Positions 7,890 through 16,113 of a DNA stretch of 64,000 bases are shown one piece after another. Position 1 is the first letter of the stretch. Each line of letters opens with the position of its first letter. Source of the DNA: an uncultured Alphaproteobacteria bacterium. Its GTDB lineage: Bacteria; Pseudomonadota; Alphaproteobacteria; RF32; CAG-239. The notes below the pieces were generated by a model that saw only the letters and a program-made list of their open reading frames with translations, was not told the DNA's origin and did not search any database. Both the position numbers and the translations under genes were made by a program. The stretch covers positions 286,649-350,648 of the forward strand of contig CAJTJB010000001.1 of assembly GCA_910576955.1 (NCBI GenBank). The letters run 5' to 3'.

Positions 7890-9569
7890 TTATCGTTCCA
7901 ACTTTTTATATTTGACGCGATGCGGGCGGCACGCCTCTTCGCCCAAACGACGGATTTTGTCTTTTTCGTAGTCTTCAAAATTGCCCTCAAACCACTCTAC
8001 ATGCCCTTCGTCTTCATAGGCTAAAATATGCGTTGCCAAGCGGTCTAAAAACCATCTGTCGTGCGAAGTTACCAACACGCAGCCGGGATAATTCATTATG
8101 CCTTCTTCCAGTGAACGCAGCGTATCAACATCCAAGTCATTGGTCGGCTCATCAAGCAGAATCACGTTTGCGCCTTTTTTAAGCATTTTCGCCAAATGCA
8201 CGCGATTGCGTTCGCCACCTGAAAGCTGCCCGATTTTCTTTTGTTGGTCTGTGCCTTTGAAATTAAACTGTCCGACATAAGCGCGGGACGGCATTTGTTT
8301 TTTGCCAAGTTCTATGATATCCAAACCATCGGAAATTTCTTCCCAAATGGTTTTATCCGCACGCAGTTCGTCACGGCTTTGGTCAACATAGCCTAAATCC
8401 ACCGTGTCGCCCATTACAATCTCTCCCGAATCGGGCTTTTCCTGTCCTGTTATCATCTTAAACAACGTGGTTTTTCCGGCTCCGTTCGGACCGATTATGC
8501 CGACAATCGCCCCTTTCGGAATCTTGAACGACAAGTTATCAATCAAAACGCGTTCGCCAAAGGCTTTGGAAATATTTTTAGCCTCTATTACCATATCGCC
8601 CAGACGCTCGGTCATCGGGATATTGATATACGCCTGCGTGATTTGCTCTTTAGAAGACTCTGCCAACAGCTCTTCATATGCATTGATACGCGCTTTAGAT
8701 TTTGCCTGACGGGCTTTCGGATTTTTGCGTATCCACTCCAATTCGTTGGCAAGCGTTTTTTGGCGGGCATTTTCTTCTCTGGCTTCCTGCTCTATGCGCT
8801 TTTGCTTTTGCTCAAGCCAAGATGTGTAATTGCCCTCATATGGAATCCCCTGCCCGCGATCAAGCTCGAGAATCCATCCGGTGACGTTATCAAGGAAATA
8901 ACGGTCGTGCGTTACCATAACTACCGTTCCTTTATATTCACGCAAGTGATGTTCCAGCCACGCAACCGACTCGGCGTCCAGATGGTTGGTCGGTTCATCC
9001 AAAAGCAGCATATCGGGTTTGGAAAGCAGCAAACGGCACAATGCAACGCGCCTTTTCTCTCCGCCGGATAATTTGGTTACATCGGCATCTGCGGGCGGGC
9101 AGCGCAATGCATCCATTGCAATCTGCACGGCACGTTCAATATCCCATCCGTTTGCGGCATCGATTTTTTCCTGCAGCGCTGCTTGTTCTTCAATTAACGC
9201 ATTCATTTCATCATCGCTCATCGGCTCGGCAAACTTCATTGATACTTCTTCAAAACGCTTTAACAAAGCTACGGTTTCGCCCAAGCCGTCCATCACATTT
9301 TCCATTACGTTCTTTGCCGGGTCTAGTTTAGGCTCTTGCTCCAGATAACCGACTTTGACGCCATCCGCCGCCCAGGCTTCGCCGTTAAATTCTTTATCCA
9401 CACCGGCCATAATTTTTAACAATGTCGATTTACCGGCGCCGTTGACACCCAGCACACCTATTTTTGCCCCCGGAAAAAAGGATAGGCTGATATTTTTGAA
9501 AAGCTCTTTCCCGCCGGGAAAAACTTTGCTTAAGTTTTGCATTACATAGATATATTGATATGATGCCAT
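7890..9569 (-). CDS. ettA: Energy-dependent translational throttle protein EttA (ABC-F)
   Basis: 559 residues, the usual length for EttA. Two nucleotide-binding domains are complete: GVNGAGKST (about residue 40) and GPNGAGKTT (about 340), each with LSGGE and LLDEPTNHLD/LLDEPTNDLD. Between them lies the charged linker and the arm insertion in domain 1 that distinguish EttA from Uup. EttA binds the ribosomal E site and regulates entry of ribosomes into elongation according to the ATP/ADP ratio; there are no membrane segments, so it is cytoplasmic. The downstream neighbour is convergent, so it may be monocistronic or cotranscribed with the small secreted-protein gene just upstream at 9588-10130. 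Confidence 0.95.
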   Translation of the reverse strand: MASYQYIYVMQNLSKVFPGGKELFKNISLSFFPGAKIGVLGVNGAGKSTLLKIMAGVDKEFNGEAWAADGVKVGYLEQEPKLDPAKNVMENVMDGLGETVALLKRFEEVSMKFAEPMSDDEMNALIEEQAALQEKIDAANGWDIERAVQIAMDALRCPPADADVTKLSGGEKRRVALCRLLLSKPDMLLLDEPTNHLDAESVAWLEHHLREYKGTVVMVTHDRYFLDNVTGWILELDRGQGIPYEGNYTSWLEQKQKRIEQEAREENARQKTLANELEWIRKNPKARQAKSKARINAYEELLAESSKEQITQAYINIPMTERLGDMVIEAKNISKAFGERVLIDNLSFKIPKGAIVGIIGPNGAGKTTLFKMITGQEKPDSGEIVMGDTVDLGYVDQSRDELRADKTIWEEISDGLDIIELGKKQMPSRAYVGQFNFKGTDQQKKIGQLSGGERNRVHLAKMLKKGANVILLDEPTNDLDVDTLRSLEEGIMNYPGCVLVTSHDRWFLDRLATHILAYEDEGHVEWFEGNFEDYEKDKIRRLGEEACRPHRVKYKKLER

Positions 9570-9587
9570 TTTTCTTTTCCTTTACTT

Positions 9588-10130
9588 TTAGCGATATTGC
9601 GATTTCAGTTCTTCTTCGCGGATTTTTTTAAATATCCCCTCTTTTTGCGCCTGCCGCTTTTTCTTTTCCTGCAATTTATCATAATATGCATTCAAGCGAC
9701 TCCGCTCATCATCTTTGCGGTTATATAAAAGTCGAGGGTCATATTCCTGACGCGGCTTGATGACTTTGCCGTCAGGCATTTTGATTTTGCCGTTTTTATA
9801 TAACGCGGCCTTAAAGATTTTTTGCCGGTCAAAACGGGCATTAACCTCTTCACACCCCAGCAGCCCCTCGCGGCGCTTATTCATATAGGCGCGCGCTTTG
9901 GCAGAGTTATAGGCATACATTCCCTCCGCCTGTTCTTTATCCGAACGGGCAGAACTGACCAGATATGCTCTGGCAACCAATTCAAAAGAGGGGTAACGCG
10001 ATGCACCACAGGCCAATCCCTCGCCCGAAACATATCCGAGCGTTCTGACATCTTCCAGATAGTTATTTGCTGCAATTGCCTGACAAATAACTAAAAATAA
10101 AGCTATAAATAGGCTTACTACAAATTTCAT
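9588..10130 (-). CDS. Secreted protein of unknown function
   Basis: 180 residues with a clear signal peptide (hydrophobic residues 4-19, probable cleavage after AIA). The mature part starts NNYLEDVRTLGYVSGEGLACGASRYPSFELVARAYL and has two cysteines (in GLACGAS and LLGCEE) that could form a disulphide. The last 60 residues are strongly charged (Lys/Arg/Glu) and probably helical. I do not recognise the family. It lies 18 bases upstream of ettA on the same strand, and is divergent from rpmJ. A periplasmic location is the only inference I would make. Confidence 0.75.
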   Translation of the reverse strand: MKFVVSLFIALFLVICQAIAANNYLEDVRTLGYVSGEGLACGASRYPSFELVARAYLVSSARSDKEQAEGMYAYNSAKARAYMNKRREGLLGCEEVNARFDRQKIFKAALYKNGKIKMPDGKVIKPRQEYDPRLLYNRKDDERSRLNAYYDKLQEKKKRQAQKEGIFKKIREEELKSQYR

Positions 10131-10206
10131 TTCTTCTCTCTTTGGCTTTTTTGTTGACGTTGGCGATTATAACTGCAAATAAATCGATTTCAAGCTAAAA
10201 AATCAA

Positions 10207-10235
10207 TTGACAAATTAAAACAAGTAACGTATATT
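10207..10235 (+). promoter_or_regulatory. Sigma70-type promoter of rpmJ
   Basis: A consensus -35 TTGACA (10207-10212) and -10 TATATT (10230-10235) are separated by 17 bases and lie 33 bases before the rpmJ start codon. An AAGGA ribosome site follows at about 10254. This is one of the best promoter matches in the window. Confidence 0.8.
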
Positions 10236-10267
10236 GCGCTCAAACTTTTGTGTAAGGAAAAAGAAAA

Positions 10268-10393
10268 ATGAAAATATATAGCTCTTTAAAGTCTAAAAAA
10301 GCGCGCGTTAGAGGTTGTAAGCTTGTTCGCCGCAGAGGGCGTCTTTATGTTATTAACAAAAGAGAGCCTAAATACAAGGCTCGTCAAGGTTAA
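10268..10393 (+). CDS. rpmJ: 50S ribosomal protein L36 (bL36)
   Basis: A 41-residue gene encoding a very basic protein beginning MKIYSSLKSKKARVRGCK, followed by LVRRRGRLYVINKREPKYKARQG. This is the longer, Alphaproteobacteria-type L36, recognisable from KSLK...CKLVRRRGR.YVI and the ending K.RQG. Only one of the zinc-finger cysteines of the standard L36 is kept, so this is the zinc-free (C-minus) form. It is monocistronic, with a consensus promoter just upstream and an intrinsic terminator just downstream. It is a large-subunit protein near the peptidyl-transferase region. Confidence 0.95.
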   Translation: MKIYSSLKSKKARVRGCKLVRRRGRLYVINKREPKYKARQG

Positions 10394-10414
10394 TCCGGAC
10401 GTTTGGATTTTTTT

Positions 10415-10440
10415 AAATCGGGCAGTTGCCCGATTTTTTT
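10415..10440 (+). terminator. Intrinsic terminator between rpmJ and acpS
   Basis: Stem ATCGGGCA / TGCCCGAT followed by seven T on the plus strand; the reverse strand has a shorter T tract, so it can also serve the convergent acpS transcript. Confidence 0.85.
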
Positions 10441-10444
10441 ATGC

Positions 10445-10849
10445 TTAAACCTTTTCTATAACGGCAACTGCATTGGCATATGCCCGCTCGTTTGATAGGG
10501 TCAGATATATTTTAAATTCCTGCCCGCCGGCAATTTCATAGGCGCGGGACAATGCTTTATTATATAAAACTATTTCCGGTTTGCCGTGAGAATCGTGTTG
10601 AATTTCGATATCTTTTAAGGTTATGCCGTTTCTAAAGCCCGTTCCCAACGCTTTTGCCGCGGCTTCCTTGGCGGCAAAACGGGTGGCAGCGGCAACTATC
10701 AATTCCTCATAATTCCGGCAGTTGCGTTTTTGCAATATTTCCGTTATTTCGACGGTGGTAAAATATTTGCGCATAAAATGCCGCAAAAACGACTCGCCTT
10801 TATCAAAGCGGGAAATTTCGACAATATCACATCCCAGTCCGAGAATCAT
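10445..10849 (-). CDS. acpS: Holo-[acyl-carrier-protein] synthase
   Basis: 134 residues, normal for AcpS. The N-terminal GLGCDIVEISRF holds the conserved Mg-binding Asp, and FAAKEAAAKALGTG holds the second metal-binding Glu and the CoA-binding lysine. The enzyme moves 4'-phosphopantetheine from CoA to the serine of acyl carrier protein. Its start lies inside the end of the DUF2062 gene (23-base overlap). It is the last gene of the rpoZ-rsh-DUF2062-acpS set, an order close to that of other Alphaproteobacteria, although pdxJ, lepB and rnc are not present here. Confidence 0.95.
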   Translation of the reverse strand: MILGLGCDIVEISRFDKGESFLRHFMRKYFTTVEITEILQKRNCRNYEELIVAAATRFAAKEAAAKALGTGFRNGITLKDIEIQHDSHGKPEIVLYNKALSRAYEIAGGQEFKIYLTLSNERAYANAVAVIEKV

Positions 10850-11360
10850 TGGTTTTATCTCCGTTATCCGTTTTTTTGCTTAAAACCCGCGTTATCAGAT
10901 GCGAACACAACAGCCATACCGCGATGTAAAAAGGTATGCACCCGATAAGCATCGGGTAGAATACAGGCCAAATATCGCTTAAAAATGTGCTAAAGTCAAG
11001 CGTTATCACCGTATGAAACAGCTCGCCGAACAGTGCTTTGAAATTAACAGGCAGGTGCGGCGCATCGTGACCAAGCAAAAAATGCCCCGTGTGTAAGGTT
11101 GCATACCATATTAACGGGAACGTCCACGGATTACCGGCGATTGTGCCTAATGTGGCGGCAATGCCGTTTTGTTTTGTGATTTTCGCCACCGTTAACGATA
11201 GTAATATATGGAATCCGACAAACGGCGTAAACGACATGGCAACGCCGGTTGCAAACCCTTTGGCTATGCTTTGCGGCGTTCCTTTTAGCGAATCGAGTTT
11301 TTCGATTGTTTTTTGATATATTTTCCGTAGTTCAAGTCCCGTTTTGTTTATCAGGGACAT
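10827..11360 (-). CDS. DUF2062 membrane protein
   Basis: 177 residues from the ATG at 11360, which follows AGGAGG; a TTG one codon earlier is too close to that site. The family pattern is clear: GVAMSFTPFVGFHILLSLTVAKITKQN, then GTIAGNPWTFPLIW, with three or four membrane helices. DUF2062 proteins are small inner-membrane proteins of unknown role, often next to acpS in Alphaproteobacteria. The very short gap from rsh (8 bases) and overlap with acpS place it in the same operon. Confidence 0.85.
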   Translation of the reverse strand: MSLINKTGLELRKIYQKTIEKLDSLKGTPQSIAKGFATGVAMSFTPFVGFHILLSLTVAKITKQNGIAATLGTIAGNPWTFPLIWYATLHTGHFLLGHDAPHLPVNFKALFGELFHTVITLDFSTFLSDIWPVFYPMLIGCIPFYIAVWLLCSHLITRVLSKKTDNGDKTNDSRTGM

Positions 11361-11368
11361 CAAACCTC

Positions 11369-13495
11369 CTATACTCTGGATACAAAACTTACGACTTTAG
11401 ATGCTCTTAAGGCTGATATAATGTCATTCAGATGGTTGGTATTTTTAACATCTACATCCACCAAGATTTCAAAATAGCTAATCGTTCTGTAAACAATATT
11501 CAAGTTAGTAATGTTGGCGTTTTGGCGGGCAATCAAGTTTGACAATTCGCCCAAAGTTCCGGGCTCATTGCTTATCATTACCTTAATGCGGGCGGTATGG
11601 TTTTCGCTTTCCGCATCGCTTCCCCAAGAGATGTCCAACCAACGCTCCGGCTCATCGGCATATTTTTCAAGCGCTTTACACGATAAAGAATGTACAGCAA
11701 CGCCTTTGCCGGTGGTGACAATCCCTACAATTCTATCACCGGGAACAGGATGGCAGCAGCCAGCAAAATGCACCGCCATTCCGGTTATCAAGCCCTCAAT
11801 TTTTAGAGCGTTATTCTTTTTCTTCTTCGGTTTGGAAAGTTTGATTGAATTAACGACCTGCGTGATTTTGGATTGTTTATAGGCGGGGTAAACGGCTCTT
11901 AAAACATCCCAACCGGTTACCAGCCCCTCGCCTACCTTTGCATACAAATCATCTAATGTTTCGCACTCAAAATGCGGCAGTGTGCCGTAAACGCCTTTTT
12001 CATTAAACTCCAGATTTTCCTGCTTAAACAGCTTTTCAAGAATATCTTTGCCGAGCGCCAAAAATTGCTCGCGTTTGCACGCCCGCACATATCGGCGAAT
12101 CGCAGCTTTGGCTTTGCCGGTTACGACAAAGCGTTCCCATTCTGTGGACGGATGCTGCGCTTTGGAGGTCAGCACTTCAACCTGATCGCCGTTTTGCAAA
12201 ACGCTTCTTAACGGCTTTATCTCACCGTTAATTTTTGCCCCGACACATTTATCGCCAACACTTGAATGCACTGCATACGCAAAATCTACCGGCGTTGAGC
12301 CATAAGGCAGACCGATTAAATCCCCTTTGGGCGTAAAGCAAAATACTTGGTCATTATACATCTCAAGCTTGGTATTTTCCAAAAACTCGTCCGGGTTTTG
12401 CGCTTGTTCCAAAATTTCCAACAATTCGCGAATCCAGCGAAAACTGCGTCCCGCCACTTTTTGCCCCTGTTTATATGCCCAGTGCGCAGCCACGCCTTTT
12501 TCGTTGATTTCGTGCATCTCGTGGGTGCGGATTTGAATTTCGATTCGGGTATTTTCCGGTCCGATAATGCCGGTATGAAGCGATTGGTAGCCGTTTGGTT
12601 TCGGCGTGGAGATATAATCTTTAAACCGGCGCGGCACCATATGGTATTTGCTATGAATTATGCCCAACACCTGATAGCAGGCAGCGATATCATCCACACA
12701 GATACGAAAAGCCATAATATCTGACAGCTGTTCAAACGAGGCATTTTTGAGCTGCATCTTGCGCCAGATGGAATATGGCGATTTTTCACGCCCGGTAACG
12801 GTTGCTTTGACCCCGTTCTCTTCCATATCTTTTTCTAACTGGCTGATAATTTTCGGAACAAGATTACTCCCCTGTTCCCGCAAAAAGTTTAAACGCGCAA
12901 CGATAGAATCGTGCGCTTCTTTATGCAATTCGGAAAAAGCAATTTCTTCAAGTTCGGTTTTAATTTCCTGCATACCGATACGCTCGGCAAGCGGAGCGTA
13001 GATGTCGAGCGTTTCTTTGGCGATTCTTTTTCTTTTTTCTTCTTTGCAAAAATGCAATGTGCGGATATTATGCAGGCGGTCAGCCAGTTTGATTAGCAGC
13101 ACGCGAATATCCTCGGACATCGCCAAAAGAAGTTTACGGAAGTTTTCCGCCTGTTTGCTGGAACCTGATTTTTGCTCTATAATTGCCAGTTTGGTGACGC
13201 CGTCAACGATTGCTGCCACTTGAGGACCAAATAATTCTTTTATTTCTTCAACTGTGGTGTCTGTATCTTCAACAGTATCGTGCAACAGCCCGGCAATAAT
13301 GGAATTACAATCCAGACGGAACTTGGTCAGTATGCCTGCCACTTCAATCGGGTGCGAATAGTACGGATCACCGGAAGTTCGAAGCTGGGCGCCGTGTTTT
13401 TTCATTGCAAAAACATAAGCACGGTTTAACGCATCCTCATCTGCGTTCGGATCATACGATTTTACGATATCAACTAATTCATACTGTCTTAACAT
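11369..13495 (-). CDS. rsh: Bifunctional (p)ppGpp synthetase/hydrolase (Rel/SpoT homolog)
   Basis: 708 residues with all standard parts in order: HD hydrolase domain (about 25-180; HPIEVAG, HDTVEDT, RLHNIRTL), synthetase domain (about 235-360; GREKSPYSIWRKM, KDYISTPKPNGYQSLHT, EIQIRT), TGS (about 390-450; VFCFTPKGDLIGLP), a helical and zinc-finger region with the HFAGCCHPVPGD cysteines, and a C-terminal ACT domain (about 630-705). The intact HDxxED motif and EIQIRT suggest it both makes and degrades the alarmone, as in other Alphaproteobacteria with a single RSH. Its operon position after rpoZ is conserved in the class. Confidence 0.95.
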   Translation of the reverse strand: MLRQYELVDIVKSYDPNADEDALNRAYVFAMKKHGAQLRTSGDPYYSHPIEVAGILTKFRLDCNSIIAGLLHDTVEDTDTTVEEIKELFGPQVAAIVDGVTKLAIIEQKSGSSKQAENFRKLLLAMSEDIRVLLIKLADRLHNIRTLHFCKEEKRKRIAKETLDIYAPLAERIGMQEIKTELEEIAFSELHKEAHDSIVARLNFLREQGSNLVPKIISQLEKDMEENGVKATVTGREKSPYSIWRKMQLKNASFEQLSDIMAFRICVDDIAACYQVLGIIHSKYHMVPRRFKDYISTPKPNGYQSLHTGIIGPENTRIEIQIRTHEMHEINEKGVAAHWAYKQGQKVAGRSFRWIRELLEILEQAQNPDEFLENTKLEMYNDQVFCFTPKGDLIGLPYGSTPVDFAYAVHSSVGDKCVGAKINGEIKPLRSVLQNGDQVEVLTSKAQHPSTEWERFVVTGKAKAAIRRYVRACKREQFLALGKDILEKLFKQENLEFNEKGVYGTLPHFECETLDDLYAKVGEGLVTGWDVLRAVYPAYKQSKITQVVNSIKLSKPKKKKNNALKIEGLITGMAVHFAGCCHPVPGDRIVGIVTTGKGVAVHSLSCKALEKYADEPERWLDISWGSDAESENHTARIKVMISNEPGTLGELSNLIARQNANITNLNIVYRTISYFEILVDVDVKNTNHLNDIISALRASKVVSFVSRV

Positions 13496-13540
13496 CTAAC
13501 CTCTTTTCATCCATCCCATTTATTTACTTTAGCGCAAAAT

Positions 13541-13574
13541 AAAAAAAAAGCAAGATATGTTTATCCTATCTTGC
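13541..13574 (-). terminator. Intrinsic terminator after rpoZ
   Basis: On the minus strand, an 8-bp stem GCAAGATA / TATCTTGC with a 9-base loop is followed by a run of nine T. It separates rpoZ from rsh, so rsh is probably expressed partly by readthrough or from its own promoter. Confidence 0.85.
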
Positions 13575-13608
13575 TTTATGAATTGTTAAATTTTGTTAAA
13601 AAAGAAAT

Positions 13609-14088
13609 TTATTCTTCAAAATCTTCGATATCTTCGGAGAAATCATCTTTGACATCCAGCAAATCATCGTCCAAATCAGCATCGTCCAATGATACGTCTG
13701 CGGTGTCAACATCAAGCGTTTCGCCGTTGCTGTCTTCAATCTGCATACTTTCGGCAAGAGCCGCATCCAGAATGGTATCGCCATCAAACTGCGCATCCAA
13801 ACCGGAAAGCTCTTTTTCAGCAGCCAAAATTTCCAACTCTTCTTCTTCGGGCTCTTCCACTTCAACATATTTCTGCAGTCCCATAACGAGAGAACGCTGC
13901 AATTCTTCAATATCTGCTTTGTTTTCGGCAATTTCCCTTAAAGAAACAACAGAGTTTTTGTCGTTATCGCGTTCAACCTTAATCGGCGAACCGGCAGCAA
14001 TATCTTTTGCACGCTGTGCCGCAACCAACAGAAGTTCATAGCGGTTTGGAATTTTTTCAATACAGTCTTCAACTGTTACACGAGCCAT
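13609..14088 (-). CDS. rpoZ: DNA-directed RNA polymerase omega subunit with long acidic tail
   Basis: 159 residues. The first 65 are canonical omega: MARVTVEDCIEKIPNRYELLLVAAQRAKDIA, then a VVSLREIAE block. Omega binds the beta' subunit and aids RNA polymerase assembly. From about residue 75 the protein becomes very acidic, with more than 80 residues rich in Asp and Glu (EEPEEEELEI, DDADLDDDLLDVKDDF), ending DFEE. Alphaproteobacterial omegas often have an extended acidic end, but this one is long. A second frame across this region is a shadow. It starts the rpoZ-rsh-DUF2062-acpS set. Confidence 0.95.
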   Translation of the reverse strand: MARVTVEDCIEKIPNRYELLLVAAQRAKDIAAGSPIKVERDNDKNSVVSLREIAENKADIEELQRSLVMGLQKYVEVEEPEEEELEILAAEKELSGLDAQFDGDTILDAALAESMQIEDSNGETLDVDTADVSLDDADLDDDLLDVKDDFSEDIEDFEE

Positions 14089-14175
14089 TTTATTTACCCT
14101 TTAATCTTGAATTTACGCTTTGAGAAGTTATATAACACAACACATCTTTGAAATGCAACTGTTTTTTCAAATTTT

Positions 14176-15423
14176 TTAATAAATTATCGGCGTAATCAGC
14201 AACATTTCGCCGTTTTCAAGCAATTTTTTGCGAATTTTCTCCCTAATGGGGCTGACCGCTTCGACGTCTTCCCTTAATACCGAATACATTGCAACCAAAG
14301 CCGCCTCGGATTCACGCATTGACTCCTGCCATTTTTGCGGCAACATACGATAATAATGCTCATAATAGCCGCGGCGATGAAAACGGATGGCAAATGCCAT
14401 AGAATGATTTGCATTTGCCGCGCGAAAGGCTTTAAGGGTTTTATCACAAGTATATGCCCATTCTTCGGGCGTAAACCCTTCTTGCGCCACAATTGTGCTA
14501 AAGCTGTGGTAGATGCCGGCGATGCGCGTCTTGAGCACCAGATTTTGACAGGGATTTACCATATCTTTAAGCGCTGGCTGGCGAAGCGGTTTGTCGCCGT
14601 CTTGTTCCATCATATCAAGCAAGATTCCGGCGCGGATGACCGCTATATCGTTTCCCTTTTTGCCCCATTCGTTAATTTTATCCCATGTTGCCATCACGGC
14701 TTCGGCATCTTTGGTGGTCAGCGGAGAGGTCAGACTCGGATATAACGTCCGGCGCGTCATATCTGCCGGTGCTGTTGTCTTGCGGGCTTTTGCCGAGGCA
14801 GGTTTATTTTGCGCCTGCGGAACAGGCGAATCGTTTTTTTCTTTCAGATAATCGGGCAAAAAAACCGGTTTTTTCGGCTTTACGGACGGTATATTCGCTG
14901 GCTTATCCAAATTCTTTTTTTTCTCCCACATTTGAGGCATTAAGGCAATATAAAGAGCCGGCGACAAAGCCTCTATATTTTCCATCCCTTTATATTTCTC
15001 GGCTATTTCTTCGGGAAATTTATTTTTCGTTTCTTTAATTCCGGGGAGGTTCAAAATTTTCTCGGGCATGGTCGGTATTTCATGCAGCATCGGCCCTATG
15101 TATTGATACATTTCTTTGGGAAGCATTAAGATCAAATCCAGCAGCTCGTCTTCATAACTGGTCTTTATACGGCTTTCGCTCGAGCCATACGCTTTGATGA
15201 CACGGCTGAATTCTTTATTAAACCTATTGCCCATTTCAAAGCGGGATGTATAGCCTTTATTATAAACCTCGGCTGTTTTTTGCATTTCAATGATATATTT
15301 GTAAAGATTAGATAAATCCATATCCATTTTAACATCAAAACTATGGCGATATTCCGAGATATCCGCCGTTGCGCTATGGCTTATGCCAAAGGTTAAAAAG
15401 AGCGCCAAGATAATTTTATACAT
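14176..15423 (-). CDS. Secreted protein of unknown function
   Basis: 415 residues with a signal peptide (hydrophobic residues 4-16, probable cleavage near TADI). Two helical segments (about 20-165 and 240-410) flank a Lys/Pro/Ala-rich linker (about 165-235, for example PVPQAQNKPASAKA). The C-terminal part contains paired cysteines (in DMVNPCQNLVL and AYTCDKTLKAF). I do not recognise the family. AAAGGA precedes the ATG at 15423. It is divergent from gcrA, sharing a 131-base intergenic region. Periplasmic location is likely; no role can be assigned. Confidence 0.7.
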   Translation of the reverse strand: MYKIILALFLTFGISHSATADISEYRHSFDVKMDMDLSNLYKYIIEMQKTAEVYNKGYTSRFEMGNRFNKEFSRVIKAYGSSESRIKTSYEDELLDLILMLPKEMYQYIGPMLHEIPTMPEKILNLPGIKETKNKFPEEIAEKYKGMENIEALSPALYIALMPQMWEKKKNLDKPANIPSVKPKKPVFLPDYLKEKNDSPVPQAQNKPASAKARKTTAPADMTRRTLYPSLTSPLTTKDAEAVMATWDKINEWGKKGNDIAVIRAGILLDMMEQDGDKPLRQPALKDMVNPCQNLVLKTRIAGIYHSFSTIVAQEGFTPEEWAYTCDKTLKAFRAANANHSMAFAIRFHRRGYYEHYYRMLPQKWQESMRESEAALVAMYSVLREDVEAVSPIREKIRKKLLENGEMLLITPIIY

Positions 15424-15488
15424 AAATTTTCTTTCCTTTTAGATAGTTAGCACAATTATACTTTATAAAATTTAAAAAAACGTTATAC

Positions 15489-15517
15489 TTGCAATTTAAA
15501 ACCGAATCGTTTATTGT
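15489..15517 (+). promoter_or_regulatory. Candidate gcrA promoter with internal CcrM (GANTC) site
   Basis: A -35 TTGCAA (15489-15494) and -10 TATTGT (15512-15517) are 17 bases apart, and a GAATC site (15504-15508) lies in the spacer. GANTC is the methylation target of the alphaproteobacterial CcrM enzyme, and GcrA acts at promoters with such sites, so feedback on gcrA by methylation state is possible. The hexamers are moderate matches. Confidence 0.5.
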
Positions 15518-15554
15518 GATGTTTAAAGTGTAACAACCAATAAAGGGGGCTAAA

Positions 15555-16043
15555 ATGATTTGGACCGATGAAGCTGTTGAAGAATTAAAAAGAATGTGGG
15601 ATAGAGGCATGACTACCGGTCAGATAGCAAAAGCCTTAAACGTTACTAAAAACTCAATTATCGGCAAAGTACACCGGTTATGCCTGACGGCAAGACCTTC
15701 ACCGATTAAAAAAACCGACATCGTTGAGGAAGAAAAAAAGGCTGCTCCGAAAGAAAAAAGCGTTAAAGAAAAAAACAAGCCGACAAAACAAGCGCAGGTG
15801 AAAGCTCAACCGGCACAAGAGGCAAAAGCTTCCAAAGCGGCCGCGAAACCTGCTGCAAAAACAAGCCCGACAGAAACAGCAAACATTCCGCTTGTAAAAC
15901 TTGATAACCATACTTGCCGTTGGCCGATGGGCGACCCGCGCGATGATGATTTCTGCTTTTGCGGCAAACGGGTCAGAACCGGACAGACTTATTGCGAAGA
16001 GCACGCTGCTGTTGCGTATGTTAAGCCGGGAAAGAAATTTTAA
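15555..16043 (+). CDS. gcrA: GcrA cell cycle regulator
   Basis: 162 residues, close to the usual length. The N-terminal 45 residues carry the GcrA DNA-binding helix-turn-helix: MIWTDEAVEELKRMWDRG, then TTGQIAKALNVTKNSIIGKVHRL. A Lys/Ala-rich linker (about 55-110) joins the conserved C-terminal part with TCRWPMGDP, FCFCGKR and TYCEEH, which binds sigma70 domain 2. GcrA recruits RNA polymerase-sigma70 to CcrM-methylated promoters and controls cell-cycle genes in Alphaproteobacteria. A GGGGG ribosome site precedes the ATG. An intrinsic terminator follows, so it is monocistronic. This gene is the best single taxonomic marker in the window. Confidence 0.95.
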   Translation: MIWTDEAVEELKRMWDRGMTTGQIAKALNVTKNSIIGKVHRLCLTARPSPIKKTDIVEEEKKAAPKEKSVKEKNKPTKQAQVKAQPAQEAKASKAAAKPAAKTSPTETANIPLVKLDNHTCRWPMGDPRDDDFCFCGKRVRTGQTYCEEHAAVAYVKPGKKF

Positions 16044-16062
16044 TTTTGAGGTTTAGAAAATT

Positions 16063-16098
16063 GAAGATGCGGGGTTTTGACAATTTCGCATCTTTTTT
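16063..16098 (+). terminator. Intrinsic terminator of gcrA
   Basis: Stem AGATGCG / CGCATCT with a 15-base loop, followed by six T. Confidence 0.8.
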
Positions 16099-16113
16099 AT
16101 TTGGGCGGATGCA

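Noticed and set aside
13596..13931. Second minus-strand frame across rpoZ
   Set aside because: It is a shifted reading of the rpoZ gene; composition and start do not support a gene.
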